From: Geosporobacter sp040797825
GTDB taxonomy: Bacteria; Bacillota; Clostridia; Peptostreptococcales; Thermotaleaceae
NCBI GenBank assembly: GCA_040797825.1
Contig: JBFNEZ010000004.1
Coordinates: forward strand, 1 to 61,931
DNA: 61,931 bases
Reading direction: 5' to 3'
Positions 35,743-44,655 of the stretch are shown here, piece after piece. Numbering within the stretch: position 1 is the stretch's first letter; each line of letters opens with the position of its first letter. The translations under genes and the position numbers were made by a program. The notes beneath the pieces were generated by a model. The model was not told where the DNA came from. It saw nothing but the letters and a program-made list of their open reading frames with translations, and ran no database searches.

Positions 35743-35766
35743 CTGGAAAAATTCTGCATTTGAATG

Positions 35767-35795
35767 TTGACAAGATTACTTGGGTATAATATACT
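35767..35795 (+). promoter_or_regulatory. Sigma-A promoter of the iscR-iscS-iscU operon
   Basis: Perfect TTGACA (35767-35772), 17-bp spacer, TATACT (35790-35795). A direct repeat TTACTTGGG occurs in the spacer (35776-35784) and again at 35817-35825, 41 bp apart (about four helical turns), and may be an operator for autoregulation; this last point is tentative. Confidence 0.75.
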
Positions 35796-35844
35796 TTAAA
35801 TTGAATTCTGATTAATTTACTTGGGATTCGAAGGGAGTGAAAGG

Positions 35845-36294
35845 ATGAGATTATCAACAAAGGGCAGGTATGGTGTAAAAGCAATGTTTGATTTGGCTTT
35901 AAGTTATGGAGAAGGACCTATTACGTTAAATAGTATTGCAGAAAGGCAAAATATTTCTGTCCATTATCTAGAACAATTATTTGCTAGTCTAAGAAAGGCT
36001 GGTCTCGTAAAAAGTATTCGTGGTGCTCAAGGAGGATATATTCTATCTGAAAGTCCACAAAATATTACAGTTGGAGATATTATTCGAACACTAGAAGGTC
36101 CTTTGGCTCCTGCTGAATGTGTTATTGATGATGAAAACCATGAATGTGACAATGCTGACTGCTGTGTAACCCGTGGAATATGGGGAAAGATAAGGGACAG
36201 CATCAATGAGGTGGTAGATTCCATAACCCTACAGAATATGATTGATGATTATAATAAAATGCATAATAAAGACACTTATATGTATTATATATAA
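35845..36294 (+). CDS. Rrf2/IscR-family regulator with Fe-S cysteines
   Basis: 149 aa from ATG 35845 (MRLSTKGRYG), RBS GAAGGGAGTGAAAGG. An N-terminal winged helix (about 1-75) and a cluster-binding loop with Cys92, Cys101, Cys106, Cys107 in the position of the IscR cysteines. It probably senses Fe-S status and controls the iscSU genes that follow 20 nt downstream. CymR, the cysteine regulator of the same family, lacks these cysteines, which favours an IscR-like reading. Confidence 0.92.
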   Translation: MRLSTKGRYGVKAMFDLALSYGEGPITLNSIAERQNISVHYLEQLFASLRKAGLVKSIRGAQGGYILSESPQNITVGDIIRTLEGPLAPAECVIDDENHECDNADCCVTRGIWGKIRDSINEVVDSITLQNMIDDYNKMHNKDTYMYYI

Positions 36295-36314
36295 AATTTT
36301 TAGGAGATGGTGAC

Positions 36315-37496
36315 ATGAAGAAAAAGGTATATCTTGATTATTCCGCTACAACGCCCATGAAGCAGGAAGTTCTCGATGAGATGCTGCCCTATTTTACTGA
36401 GAAGTTTGGAAATCCTTCTAGTATTCATTCCTTTGGAAGGGAAGCAAAACAAGCAATTGATCTTGCAAGAGAACGTCTTGCAAAAGCTATTGGTGCAAAA
36501 CCTGAAGAAGTATTTTTTACAGGAGTTGGATCAGAAGCGGATAATTGGGCGATTAAGGGTATTGCATATGCCAATCGAGATAAGGGAAACCATATTATAA
36601 CAACGAATATAGAACATCATGCTGTGCTACATACCTGCGAATATTTAGAAAAGAATGGGTTTGAAGTAACCTATTTAAAAGTTGATGAATATGGCCGTAT
36701 TCGGTTAGAGGATTTACAGAATGCAATTACCAATAAGACGATTTTGATTACGATTATGTTTGCAAATAATGAGATTGGTACAATCCAACCTATCCAAGAA
36801 ATTGGGAAAATCGCAAAGGAAAAAGGGATTTATTTCCATGTGGATGCAGTTCAAGCCTTTGGAAATCTCCCAATTGATGTGAAGGAGTTAAATATTGATC
36901 TTATGGCTTTATCCGCACACAAAATCTATGGTCCAAAGGGAATAGGCGCCCTCTACATTCGTAAAGGCGTGAAAATACAGCCTATTCTCCATGGTGGCGC
37001 CCAGGAAAGAAGGAGAAGAGCCGGTACTGAAAATCTGCCGGGGATCGTTGGCTTTGGGAAGGCAGCGGCTCTTGCTACTGAGAATCTAGAAAAACATGTA
37101 CAACATGTGCAAGCACTAAAGGATAAACTTATTAATGGCATTATGGGTTCGGTGGAATATGTAAGACTAAATGGTCATCCTGAATATAGACTGCCAGGGA
37201 ATGTAAATTTTGCTTTTGAGTTCATAGAGGGGGAGGCTTTGCTCCTTAGTTTAGACATGGTAGGGATTGCAGGATCCAGTGGTTCAGCTTGTACTTCAGG
37301 TTCTTTAGATCCTTCCCATGTTTTAATGGCATTGGGTTTAACTCACGAGATTGCTCATGGTTCTTTAAGGCTAACCATTGGGGACTTTACCACAGAAGAG
37401 GATATCGATTATGTAATAGAACAAATACCGCAAGTAGTAGATCGGCTAAGACAAATGTCACCGCTATATGAAAAAGTAAAGGGAGGACAAAGATAA
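36315..37496 (+). CDS. iscS: Cysteine desulfurase (NifS/IscS type)
   Basis: 393 aa class V aminotransferase fold: YLDYSATTPMKQEV start, EHHAVLHTCEYLE, PLP lysine in LSAHKIYGPKG and the mobile catalytic loop SGSACTSGSLDPSHVL. It takes sulfur from cysteine for Fe-S assembly on IscU (next gene, overlapping by 1 nt) and for tRNA thiolation by MnmA (encoded just downstream). RBS TTTAGGAGATGGTGAC. Confidence 0.96.
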   Translation: MKKKVYLDYSATTPMKQEVLDEMLPYFTEKFGNPSSIHSFGREAKQAIDLARERLAKAIGAKPEEVFFTGVGSEADNWAIKGIAYANRDKGNHIITTNIEHHAVLHTCEYLEKNGFEVTYLKVDEYGRIRLEDLQNAITNKTILITIMFANNEIGTIQPIQEIGKIAKEKGIYFHVDAVQAFGNLPIDVKELNIDLMALSAHKIYGPKGIGALYIRKGVKIQPILHGGAQERRRRAGTENLPGIVGFGKAAALATENLEKHVQHVQALKDKLINGIMGSVEYVRLNGHPEYRLPGNVNFAFEFIEGEALLLSLDMVGIAGSSGSACTSGSLDPSHVLMALGLTHEIAHGSLRLTIGDFTTEEDIDYVIEQIPQVVDRLRQMSPLYEKVKGGQR

Positions 37497-37936
37497 TGTA
37501 CTCAGAAAAAGTTATGGATCATTTTATGAATCCAAGAAATGTTGGAGAGATTGAAAATGCTGATGGCATTGGTGAAGTAGGAAATGCAAAATGCGGAGAT
37601 ATCATGAAAATGTATCTAAAAATTGAAGATGATGTGATCGTAGATGTGAAATTTAAAACCTTTGGGTGTGGTTCTGCAATTGCAACTTCCAGCATTGCCA
37701 CTGAAATGATTAAAGGTAAAACTGTGGAAGCGGCACTTGGTTTAACGAATAAGGCTGTCGTAGAAGCTCTTGATGGTTTGCCCTCTCAAAAAATACATTG
37801 TTCTGTTTTGGCAGAGCAAGCTGTAAAATCTGCATTATTGGATTATGCTAGAAAAAACAATCTCCAACTGGATGGACTGGATGATTTTAATCCTGATGAA
37901 GACCACCACCATGATCACGAAGAAGATGAACAATAA
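37496..37936 (+). CDS. iscU: Fe-S cluster scaffold IscU/NifU-like
   Basis: 146 aa. The three cluster cysteines are present: NAKCGD, FGCGSAIATSS and KIHCSVLAEQA. The C-terminal 20 residues are an unusual His/Asp/Glu tail (DEDHHHDHEEDEQ), a likely metal-binding extension. It assembles Fe-S clusters with sulfur from the desulfurase encoded immediately upstream (start codon overlaps its stop). Confidence 0.95.
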   Translation: MYSEKVMDHFMNPRNVGEIENADGIGEVGNAKCGDIMKMYLKIEDDVIVDVKFKTFGCGSAIATSSIATEMIKGKTVEAALGLTNKAVVEALDGLPSQKIHCSVLAEQAVKSALLDYARKNNLQLDGLDDFNPDEDHHHDHEEDEQ

Positions 37937-37970
37937 AGTAAGCCTAGGACGTCATCCTAGGCTTACTTTA
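37934..37970 (+). terminator. Stem-loop at the end of iscU
   Basis: Perfect 16-bp stem (37934-37949 with 37955-37970), 5-nt loop. The T-run is within the stem only, so termination may be partial, allowing read-through to mnmA. Confidence 0.65.
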
Positions 37971-38024
37971 ATGATATAATACAAAAGACAATGATGAAAA
38001 TATAGATAAGCAGGTGATGTATGG

Positions 38025-39125
38025 ATGAATTTGGATAAAAACAAGGTTGTCATTGGTATGAGTGGTGGTGTAGATAGTTCTGTTGCGGCATATATACTGA
38101 AACAGCAAGGATACGAAGTTATAGGTGTAACAATGCAAGTGTGGCCTGATTTAGAAGGAGAAGAGCTGGAGATTTCAGGTGGATGCTGTGGTATTTCTGC
38201 TGTAGATGATGCAAGAAGGGTTGCTGATAAGTTAAATATTCCTTTTTATGTGATGAACTTTAAAAATATATTTGAAGATACAGTAATTAAAAATTTTATT
38301 AGTGAGTATAAAAGAGGCCGGACACCCAATCCTTGCATTGTCTGTAATCGTTATATAAAATTCGATGAGTTGTTAAGGCGGGCTCATCAGCTTGGCGCTT
38401 ACTATGTGGCAACAGGCCATTATGCCAATATTTATTTTGATGGAATAACAGGGCAGTATAGAATAAAAAAATCCAAGGCTGTTGAGAAAGATCAGACCTA
38501 TGCATTGTATCACTTTAGTCAAAAACAACTATCCCATACATTAATGCCCTTAGGAAACTTTAATTCTAAGGATGAAGTGAGACGTATGGCTTCAGAGTTG
38601 GGTTTGGTCAATGCAAATAAACCAGATAGTCAAGAAATTTGCTTTATAAAAGATAATGATTATGGAAAATTTATCCACGAGGCTGCACCCGAAGGAATAG
38701 AACCTGGGAATTTTGTGGATATACAAGGAAATGTTTTAGGCAAGCATAAAGGAATTGTTCACTATACCATTGGACAACGTAAAGGATTAGATATAGCAAT
38801 AGGAAAGAGAACCTATGTGGTAGAGATTAAGGCTCACGACAATCAAGTTGTATTGGGCGATAATGAAGAAGTTTTTGGAACCGAACTTATTGCAGAGGAT
38901 GTTAGTTTTGTTTTTTTGGAACAATTACAGGAACCTCTTCCAGTAAAAGCACAAATTAGATATAATGCTGTAGCTGCTGATGCAGTGTTGTATCCAATGG
39001 AAAATGGATGTGTTAAAATTGTGTTTGATTGTCCTCAAAGAGCTATAACACCAGGACAGGCTGTAGTTTTTTATCAAGAAGATATTCTATTGGGTGGAGG
39101 AACAATTACTACTAAGCTTAGATAA
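38025..39125 (+). CDS. mnmA: tRNA 2-thiouridylase MnmA
   Basis: 366 aa with the PP-loop GMSGGVDSSVAAY, first catalytic Cys in NPCIVCNRYIKF and second in SQEICFI. Contains the clostridial-type segment CCGISAVDDARRVAD. It thiolates U34 of Lys, Glu and Gln tRNAs using sulfur relayed from the cysteine desulfurase encoded upstream. RBS AGGTGATGT. A terminator follows. Confidence 0.96.
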   Translation: MNLDKNKVVIGMSGGVDSSVAAYILKQQGYEVIGVTMQVWPDLEGEELEISGGCCGISAVDDARRVADKLNIPFYVMNFKNIFEDTVIKNFISEYKRGRTPNPCIVCNRYIKFDELLRRAHQLGAYYVATGHYANIYFDGITGQYRIKKSKAVEKDQTYALYHFSQKQLSHTLMPLGNFNSKDEVRRMASELGLVNANKPDSQEICFIKDNDYGKFIHEAAPEGIEPGNFVDIQGNVLGKHKGIVHYTIGQRKGLDIAIGKRTYVVEIKAHDNQVVLGDNEEVFGTELIAEDVSFVFLEQLQEPLPVKAQIRYNAVAADAVLYPMENGCVKIVFDCPQRAITPGQAVVFYQEDILLGGGTITTKLR

Positions 39126-39159
39126 TTATAGAAAAGATTATAGAGTATGAATCGATTTT

Positions 39160-39202
39160 GTAAGTGGAATGATAAATAGTAGATATTCCACTTACTTTTT
39201 TT
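39160..39202 (+). terminator. Terminator after mnmA
   Basis: GTAAGTGGAAT (39160-39170) pairs with ATTCCACTTAC (39185-39195), followed by seven T. Confidence 0.88.
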
Positions 39203-39223
39203 GAAAAAGTGTGGTGTTGAAAA

Positions 39224-39763
39224 ATGCTTAAAAGAGGATGTGACATTATTGGCCTGCCTGTATTATCTTTGGCAACTGGTGAAAGGCTGGGAAATGTAAG
39301 AGATTTAGTTTTTGATATCCAAGAAATGATGATTATAATGCTCCTAATAGATGAAAGAGGCCTATTTCATGGAAATAAAACTATATATTTTCATGAAATT
39401 TACAAGTTTGGATTGGATGCTGTAATCATTCAGCACAAATCATGTATTCAAAGTGGATCATCTACTTCTAGAAATAACTTAAATTATACTACGCGAGAGC
39501 ATATTATCAACCAAGAAGTAATCACCGATGAAGGTGAAAATATTGGCGTGGTCCAAGACTTATTAGTAAGTATAGAAAATGGAAAGGTCCATGCATTGAT
39601 ATTAACCGATGGCTTCTTTCATGATATTGTAGAAGGGAGACCTATACTTCCTTTGAAAAGTAAAGTTCATTTTTACGAAATGTCTATTGTTGTTCCAGAA
39701 CAGGCTAAAAATGAAGTTCAATACAATACTGGTGGTTTAAAAAAATTATTGGCATTAGAATAA
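39224..39763 (+). CDS. PRC-barrel domain protein
   Basis: 179 aa made of two PRC-barrel-like halves (about 8-75 and 95-172): IGLPVLSLATGERLGNVRDL and INQEVITDEGENIGVVQDL align with each other, showing an internal duplication. PRC-barrel proteins of this kind bind RNA or membrane partners; in Firmicutes they include YlmC/YmxH-like sporulation proteins. No named role can be assigned. RBS is weak (GTGGTG). Confidence 0.85.
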   Translation: MLKRGCDIIGLPVLSLATGERLGNVRDLVFDIQEMMIIMLLIDERGLFHGNKTIYFHEIYKFGLDAVIIQHKSCIQSGSSTSRNNLNYTTREHIINQEVITDEGENIGVVQDLLVSIENGKVHALILTDGFFHDIVEGRPILPLKSKVHFYEMSIVVPEQAKNEVQYNTGGLKKLLALE

Positions 39764-39802
39764 AAAATCATTTTTATAACCATAATCAAAAGGAGGGTAA
39801 AT

Positions 39803-39985
39803 ATGAGAGATAGATACTTTTCAGGCTTGCTTACAGGGGGCATTATCGGTGCAACGGCAGGATTATATGCCTATTCTCGAATGAGCCCTAGGCAGAGAAA
39901 AAGAATTATGAAACAAAGCAACAAATTAGTAAGAAATGCAGTGGGTATGATTGGAATGAGCCAAGGGATGGATATGTTCAAGTAA
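39803..39985 (+). CDS. Small glycine-rich membrane-anchored protein
   Basis: 60 aa; ATG after AAAGGAGGGTAAAT. A short N-terminal membrane segment rich in glycine (LLTGGIIGATAGLYAYS), then a very basic helix (RQRKRIMKQSNKLVR). Resembles YtxH-like small proteins but is too short for confidence. Probably co-transcribed with the PRC-barrel gene. Confidence 0.72.
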   Translation: MRDRYFSGLLTGGIIGATAGLYAYSRMSPRQRKRIMKQSNKLVRNAVGMIGMSQGMDMFK

Positions 39986-39990
39986 TTCTA

Positions 39991-40020
39991 TGAAAGCAGC
40001 TAAGGAATTAGCTGCTTTCA
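39991..40020 (+). terminator. Stem-loop before the AI-2E permease gene
   Basis: TGAAAGCAGCTA/TAGCTGCTTTCA perfect 12-bp stem with a 6-nt loop. No T-run follows, so it may be a processing site or weak terminator. Confidence 0.5.
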
Positions 40021-40043
40021 ATAAAATATAGGAGAATAGTGTC

Positions 40044-41267
40044 ATGGAATCATTGGGATTAAATTTACATAATTATATAGCGTTCAAACCTATCTATTAT
40101 TTTTTTTTATTAATTGTAGCTGCCATAAATGTGCTTTTGTTGTTTTTGCTAGGATTTGCCGTGTACTATCTTATCAATATTGGTAATCGTTATATTGAAA
40201 AACAAAAAACCATTAAGATTAGCAAAAAGCATGTATACTACTTCACAATGGGTATGATAATCAGTACTATACTCCTCATCCTGTATAACTTTCGAAATAT
40301 TATTTTTCAGATTGGTCCACCTTTGCTGTGGTCTATTTTATTCGCATACCTTCTAAATCCTATCGTGAATTATTTTACAAAATATAATATAGGAAGAACC
40401 TGGGCTGTGGTCATTGTATATACGATTATTTCCGCTATAATTTTCTTCATTTCTTTCACAGTTGCGCCAAAGATATCTAATGAATTGGGTAGATTGATCA
40501 ACCTAATTCCCTTATATTCTAAACAGGCAACTGAATTTTCAAATAGACTGTATAGTAAAATTGATGAAATTCAGTATTTACCGCCTGAATTTTCAGGGGT
40601 AGAGGAAGCTCTCTCGGAAAATCTTATGAGAATTCAAAACTATTTGGTAAATCTATTAAGAAATTTAACCATGGGCATCTTTAATCTATTTTCACAATTG
40701 ATTACATTAGTGTTGATACCTGTTTTTACTTTTTATTTTTTAAAAGATGCAGATTATTTTAAAAAGAAGCTTATCCTCTTATTGCCTAAATTTAGTCGCA
40801 ATGCAATGATAGATATGTTTAAAGATATTGATATACTGATTAGTCGCTTTATTAAAGGGCAGCTCATTGTAGCAGCAGCTGTTGCATTTCTTTGTATTAT
40901 TGCTTTATTTTTGATACAAGTTGAATTTGCTTTTTTAATCGGATTAATAGCAGGAATTTTTAATATCATTCCTTATTTTGGTCCTATTATTGGCTCAGTA
41001 CCCGCAGTAATTATTGCATTATTAGATGACCCTTCAAAGGCTATTTGGGTTATCGTTGCTTTTACAGTCATTCAACAAATTGAAAGTGCCATTCTTTCTC
41101 CTAAGATTGTTGGAGAGAGTGTTGGGCTACATCCTATAATGGTAATTGTGGTATTGCTGATTGGGAATATGTTATATGGCATCATCGGTATGCTTTTTGC
41201 TGTCCCTGTTGCTGCCAGTATCAAAATTGTCTGTAAACATATTGTAGAACGAATTGTAAGATACTAA
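40044..41267 (+). CDS. AI-2E family transporter (PerM-like)
   Basis: 407 aa with about eight membrane segments. The C-terminal half carries the family signatures LIPVFTFYFLKD, FNIIPYFGPIIGSVPA and HPIMVIVVLLIGNMLYGIIGM. Relatives export autoinducer-2 or act as Na+/H+ antiporters; the substrate here is not known. The position upstream of alaS is common in Clostridia. RBS TAGGAGAATAGTGTC. Confidence 0.9.
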   Translation: MESLGLNLHNYIAFKPIYYFFLLIVAAINVLLLFLLGFAVYYLINIGNRYIEKQKTIKISKKHVYYFTMGMIISTILLILYNFRNIIFQIGPPLLWSILFAYLLNPIVNYFTKYNIGRTWAVVIVYTIISAIIFFISFTVAPKISNELGRLINLIPLYSKQATEFSNRLYSKIDEIQYLPPEFSGVEEALSENLMRIQNYLVNLLRNLTMGIFNLFSQLITLVLIPVFTFYFLKDADYFKKKLILLLPKFSRNAMIDMFKDIDILISRFIKGQLIVAAAVAFLCIIALFLIQVEFAFLIGLIAGIFNIIPYFGPIIGSVPAVIIALLDDPSKAIWVIVAFTVIQQIESAILSPKIVGESVGLHPIMVIVVLLIGNMLYGIIGMLFAVPVAASIKIVCKHIVERIVRY

Positions 41268-41310
41268 AAGAAATAGTATTAAAAAGAGGGAGGATGGAGT
41301 TTTTGAATAA

Positions 41311-41339
41311 TTGACAAAAAAAGCTAATTCAATTATAAT
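41311..41339 (+). promoter_or_regulatory. Sigma-A promoter of the alaS T-box transcript
   Basis: Perfect TTGACA (41311-41316), 17-bp spacer, perfect TATAAT (41334-41339). Confidence 0.9.
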
Positions 41340-41344
41340 CTATT

Positions 41345-41611
41345 CATGCATATATACAAGCGACAATGAAAAAGAGGAGTATAATAATAGATTGCCCTCA
41401 GAGAAGAAATCCATGGCTGGGAGATTTCTGTCAATCTTTATTAGAAGCAGCTTTTGAGTCTTGGCTCTGAAATCCTTAGTAAGAGTCAACGGAGGACAGC
41501 CGTTATCCTGTTAGGTATTAGACTGTACTGGAGAGACCATTTTGGTAAGTAGGGTGGTACCGCGAGAATACTCTCGTCCCTATATATAGGAACGGGAGTT
41601 TATTTTTTGAA
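41345..41611 (+). promoter_or_regulatory. T-box riboswitch upstream of alaS
   Basis: Conserved T-box AGGGTGGTACCGCGAG (41551-41566), then the terminator CTCTCGTCCCTATA pairing with TATAGGAACGGGAG and a T-rich tail. The stem I 3' side includes AGAAGCAGCTTTTGAG, which offers Ala codons (GCA, GCT), fitting tRNA-Ala as ligand. This fills most of the 359-nt gap before alaS. Confidence 0.92.
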
Positions 41612-41626
41612 AATGGAGGTTGAATC

Positions 41627-44269
41627 ATGGAAAAAATGGGTTTAAATGACATTCGAAAAGAATTTTTAGACTTTTTTAGTCAGAAAGATCATTTTGTTCA
41701 TCCAAGCTTTTCTCTAGTTCCAGAGAATGATAAAAGCTTACTTTTAATTAATTCAGGTATGGCACCTTTAAAGCCATATTTTATGGGTCTTGAGAAACCT
41801 CCTAAAAGGAGAATGGCAACTTGTCAAAAATGTATTCGGACAGGAGATATCGAAAATGTTGGAAAAACTGCTCGACATGGTACATTTTTTGAAATGCTTG
41901 GGAATTTCTCTTTTGGAGATTATTTTAAAAACGAATCTATTCAATGGGGATGGGAGTTTGTAACTCAGCGATTAAAAATGCCAATAGAAAACCTATGGGT
42001 TACAGTCTACGAACAGGATGATGAAGCCTTTGATATATGGAATAAAAAAATAGGTATACCTCAAGAGAGAATTGTTCGTTTAGGAAAAGGAGACAACTTT
42101 TGGGAGATTGGTTTAGGCCCTTGTGGACCTTGCTCTGAAATATATTTTGACAGAGGAGAAAAACATGGATGCGGTCATATTGATTGTAAGCCTGGCTGTG
42201 AATGTGATAGATATGTAGAATTTTGGAATCATGTATTTACTCAGTTTGATAAGGATGAAAATGGCAATTATAATCCTTTGCCGAAGCCCAATATCGACAC
42301 AGGTATGGGTCTTGAGCGTGTAGCCTGCATCATGCAAGAGGTAGATTCCATCTTCGATATTGATACCATGCAGCATATATTATCTGGTGTGGTTACCTTA
42401 TCTGGAGTAGAATATGGTGCAAATTCCAAAAGCGATATCTCCATTCGAATTATTACAGATCATATTCGTTCTGTTACCTTTATGGTTAGTGATGGCATTA
42501 TGCCGAGCAATGAGGGCAGAGGATATGTACTTAGAAGGCTCCTTCGTAGAGCTGCAAAGCATGGAAAGCAGCTTGGAATACATGGTGCTTTTTTAACTCA
42601 ATTAGTAGATCGCGTTATTACAGTTTCTGGTTCTGCTTATCCTGAGTTAACAGAAAAACAGGAGTATATCAAAAAAGTCATTGCAATCGAAGAAGAAAGG
42701 TTCCGCGAAACTATTGATCAGGGTAGTGAGATACTAAAGACATTTATAGAGGATTTAAAGAAGAACAATCTAAGTCAATTATCAGGCGAACATGCCTTTA
42801 AGCTTTATGATACCTATGGTTTTCCTCTTGAACTAACGATGGAGATATTGGAAGAAGAAGATATGACAGCTGACGAGGCAGGCTTTAAGGAAGAGATGGA
42901 AAAACAACGAACAAGAGCCCGTTCAGCTAGGCACAATTCAGAAGAAGAAGGTTGGAAGGAAGATCTCTTCGCTAAATTAGGAAGTGAAATACGTTCTTCT
43001 TTTGAAGGTTACGAAAGAACAGAAATGGATGGAAAGATTCTTGCTATTATGAAGGATGGCCATCCAGTAGAGAAAGCATATCAAAACGATGAAGTAATCC
43101 TTATTTTAGACGCAACACCCTTTTACCCTGAAGGTGGAGGGCAAGTAGGGGATCGGGGTATCTTAAAGAACGAGGCTGTTCAAGTTCAAATTACGGATTG
43201 CAAAAAAGGAAACAACGAGAGGATCCTTCATTATGGAAAAGTACTTGAAGGTATTTTAGGAGTAGATTCTGCAATAAAAGCTAGTGTAGATATAGAGCTT
43301 CGTAGGGCAACGGAAAGAAACCATACAGCTACTCACTTGCTTCATAAAGCACTTAAAGAAATCTTAGGAGAACATGTTGAACAGGCAGGCTCCTTAGTTA
43401 CACCAGAGCGTTTGCGATTTGATTTTACTCATTTTCAAGCTTTAACACAAAATGAACTATCTACTATTGAGGAAGCAATCAATAAAGTCATTTTAGCAGG
43501 ATTAACAGTTCAAGCCGATCATATGCCTATTGAAGAAGCAAAACGAGCAGGAGCTACGGCTCTTTTTGGAGAAAAATATGGTAGCACAGTAAGAGTTGTT
43601 TCTATAGGCGACTATAGCATAGAACTTTGTGGAGGAACCCATATAGATAATATAGCTAAAATTGGTCTGTTTAAGCTCATTGGTGAAGGTGGAGTTGCAG
43701 CTGGTATAAGGAGGATTGAAGCTGCTACTGGACTTAAGGCCTATGAGCATACTAAAGAAAAAGAAAAACGACTATTAGATATCTGCTCAATTCTAAAGAC
43801 CAATGAAAAAGAAATACTTACAAAGACAGAAGGATTGGTACAGGAGCTTAAAGCATCTCAAAAAGAAATAGAGGCCTTAAAGAATAAACTTGCAGGCAGT
43901 GCTATCGATGATATCCTTGAACATGCAGTTACTATTCAAGGCGTAAAAACAGTGGTGTATTCTATTGAAGGTTTGGATATGGAGAGTTTGAGAAGTCTTA
44001 CAGATAAACTGAAAGATAAAATCGGTTCTGGGCTCGTGGTGTTGGGATCCCCTGAACAGGATAAGGTAAACTTTGTTGCTATGGCTACAGAAGATGTTGT
44101 TAAAAAGGGTGTTCATGCGGGTAATATTATTAAAGAAGTAGCGAAAACAGCAGGTGGCGGTGGTGGTGGAAGACCCAATATGGCTCAAGCTGGCGGAAAA
44201 GATATCTCAAAATTACAGGAAGCCTTAAAAAAGGTTGAAGATTTGGTTCGACAACAAGTGAATGGATAA
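41627..44269 (+). CDS. alaS: Alanyl-tRNA synthetase
   Basis: 880 aa, full length. N-terminal class II core (INSGMAPLKPYF, GNFSFGDYFK), the editing domain zinc site with HTATHLLHKALK and CGGTHIDN, and a C-terminal C-Ala domain with a Gly-rich stretch AGGGGGGRPNMAQAG. It charges tRNA-Ala and edits Ser/Gly mischarges. RBS AATGGAGGTTGAATC. Opens the conserved alaS-ireB-ruvX-DUF1292 cluster. Confidence 0.98.
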   Translation: MEKMGLNDIRKEFLDFFSQKDHFVHPSFSLVPENDKSLLLINSGMAPLKPYFMGLEKPPKRRMATCQKCIRTGDIENVGKTARHGTFFEMLGNFSFGDYFKNESIQWGWEFVTQRLKMPIENLWVTVYEQDDEAFDIWNKKIGIPQERIVRLGKGDNFWEIGLGPCGPCSEIYFDRGEKHGCGHIDCKPGCECDRYVEFWNHVFTQFDKDENGNYNPLPKPNIDTGMGLERVACIMQEVDSIFDIDTMQHILSGVVTLSGVEYGANSKSDISIRIITDHIRSVTFMVSDGIMPSNEGRGYVLRRLLRRAAKHGKQLGIHGAFLTQLVDRVITVSGSAYPELTEKQEYIKKVIAIEEERFRETIDQGSEILKTFIEDLKKNNLSQLSGEHAFKLYDTYGFPLELTMEILEEEDMTADEAGFKEEMEKQRTRARSARHNSEEEGWKEDLFAKLGSEIRSSFEGYERTEMDGKILAIMKDGHPVEKAYQNDEVILILDATPFYPEGGGQVGDRGILKNEAVQVQITDCKKGNNERILHYGKVLEGILGVDSAIKASVDIELRRATERNHTATHLLHKALKEILGEHVEQAGSLVTPERLRFDFTHFQALTQNELSTIEEAINKVILAGLTVQADHMPIEEAKRAGATALFGEKYGSTVRVVSIGDYSIELCGGTHIDNIAKIGLFKLIGEGGVAAGIRRIEAATGLKAYEHTKEKEKRLLDICSILKTNEKEILTKTEGLVQELKASQKEIEALKNKLAGSAIDDILEHAVTIQGVKTVVYSIEGLDMESLRSLTDKLKDKIGSGLVVLGSPEQDKVNFVAMATEDVVKKGVHAGNIIKEVAKTAGGGGGGRPNMAQAGGKDISKLQEALKKVEDLVRQQVNG

Positions 44270-44279
44270 AATGAGAAAG

Positions 44280-44312
44280 GACGAAGACTTTTCAAATCTT
44301 CGTCTCTTCTTC
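44280..44312 (+). terminator. Terminator after alaS
   Basis: GACGAAGA (44280-44287) pairs with TCTTCGTC (44297-44304), followed by a T-rich but interrupted tail. Confidence 0.6.
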
Positions 44313-44385
44313 CTTATTTTGTAAAAGGATTATGTATAATTATAGCGAATATATGTAATATATAAAATGAAGGAGGGTGCCGTCC

Positions 44386-44643
44386 ATGAATGACAAATTT
44401 AATTTTACAATGAAATTTAATGTCGATAAAGAAAAGATGAATGAAGCAGAAGAAATATTAAAAAATGTTTACAAATCTTTAAAGGAGAAAGGATATAATC
44501 CTATTAATCAGTTGGTGGGTTATATTTTATCAGGGGATCCTACCTATATCACCAGTCACAACAATGCAAGAAGCCTCATTCGTCAATTGGAAAGAGATGA
44601 ACTGTTAGAAGAATTATTAAAAAGTTATTTAGAAAATAAGTAG
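44386..44643 (+). CDS. ireB: IreB regulatory phosphoprotein (UPF0297)
   Basis: 85 aa from ATG 44386, placed 9 nt after AAGGAGGG; GTG 44377 is too close to the RBS. Contains the family core LKEKGYNPINQLVGYILSGD and DPTYITSHNNARSLIR. In Enterococcus IreB is phosphorylated by the PASTA kinase IreK and tunes cell-wall stress tolerance. Gene order alaS-ireB is typical of Firmicutes. Confidence 0.96.
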   Translation: MNDKFNFTMKFNVDKEKMNEAEEILKNVYKSLKEKGYNPINQLVGYILSGDPTYITSHNNARSLIRQLERDELLEELLKSYLENK

Positions 44644-44655
44644 GAGAGATCTCTA

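Noticed and set aside
41400..41626. Reading the alaS leader as a small coding gene
   Set aside because: The T-box consensus, terminator and promoter explain the region; no RBS-supported frame.
44392..44643. ireB as a partial or frameshifted gene because the upstream GTG start looks odd
   Set aside because: ATG 44386 gives a full-length 85-aa IreB; the GTG is only too near the RBS.
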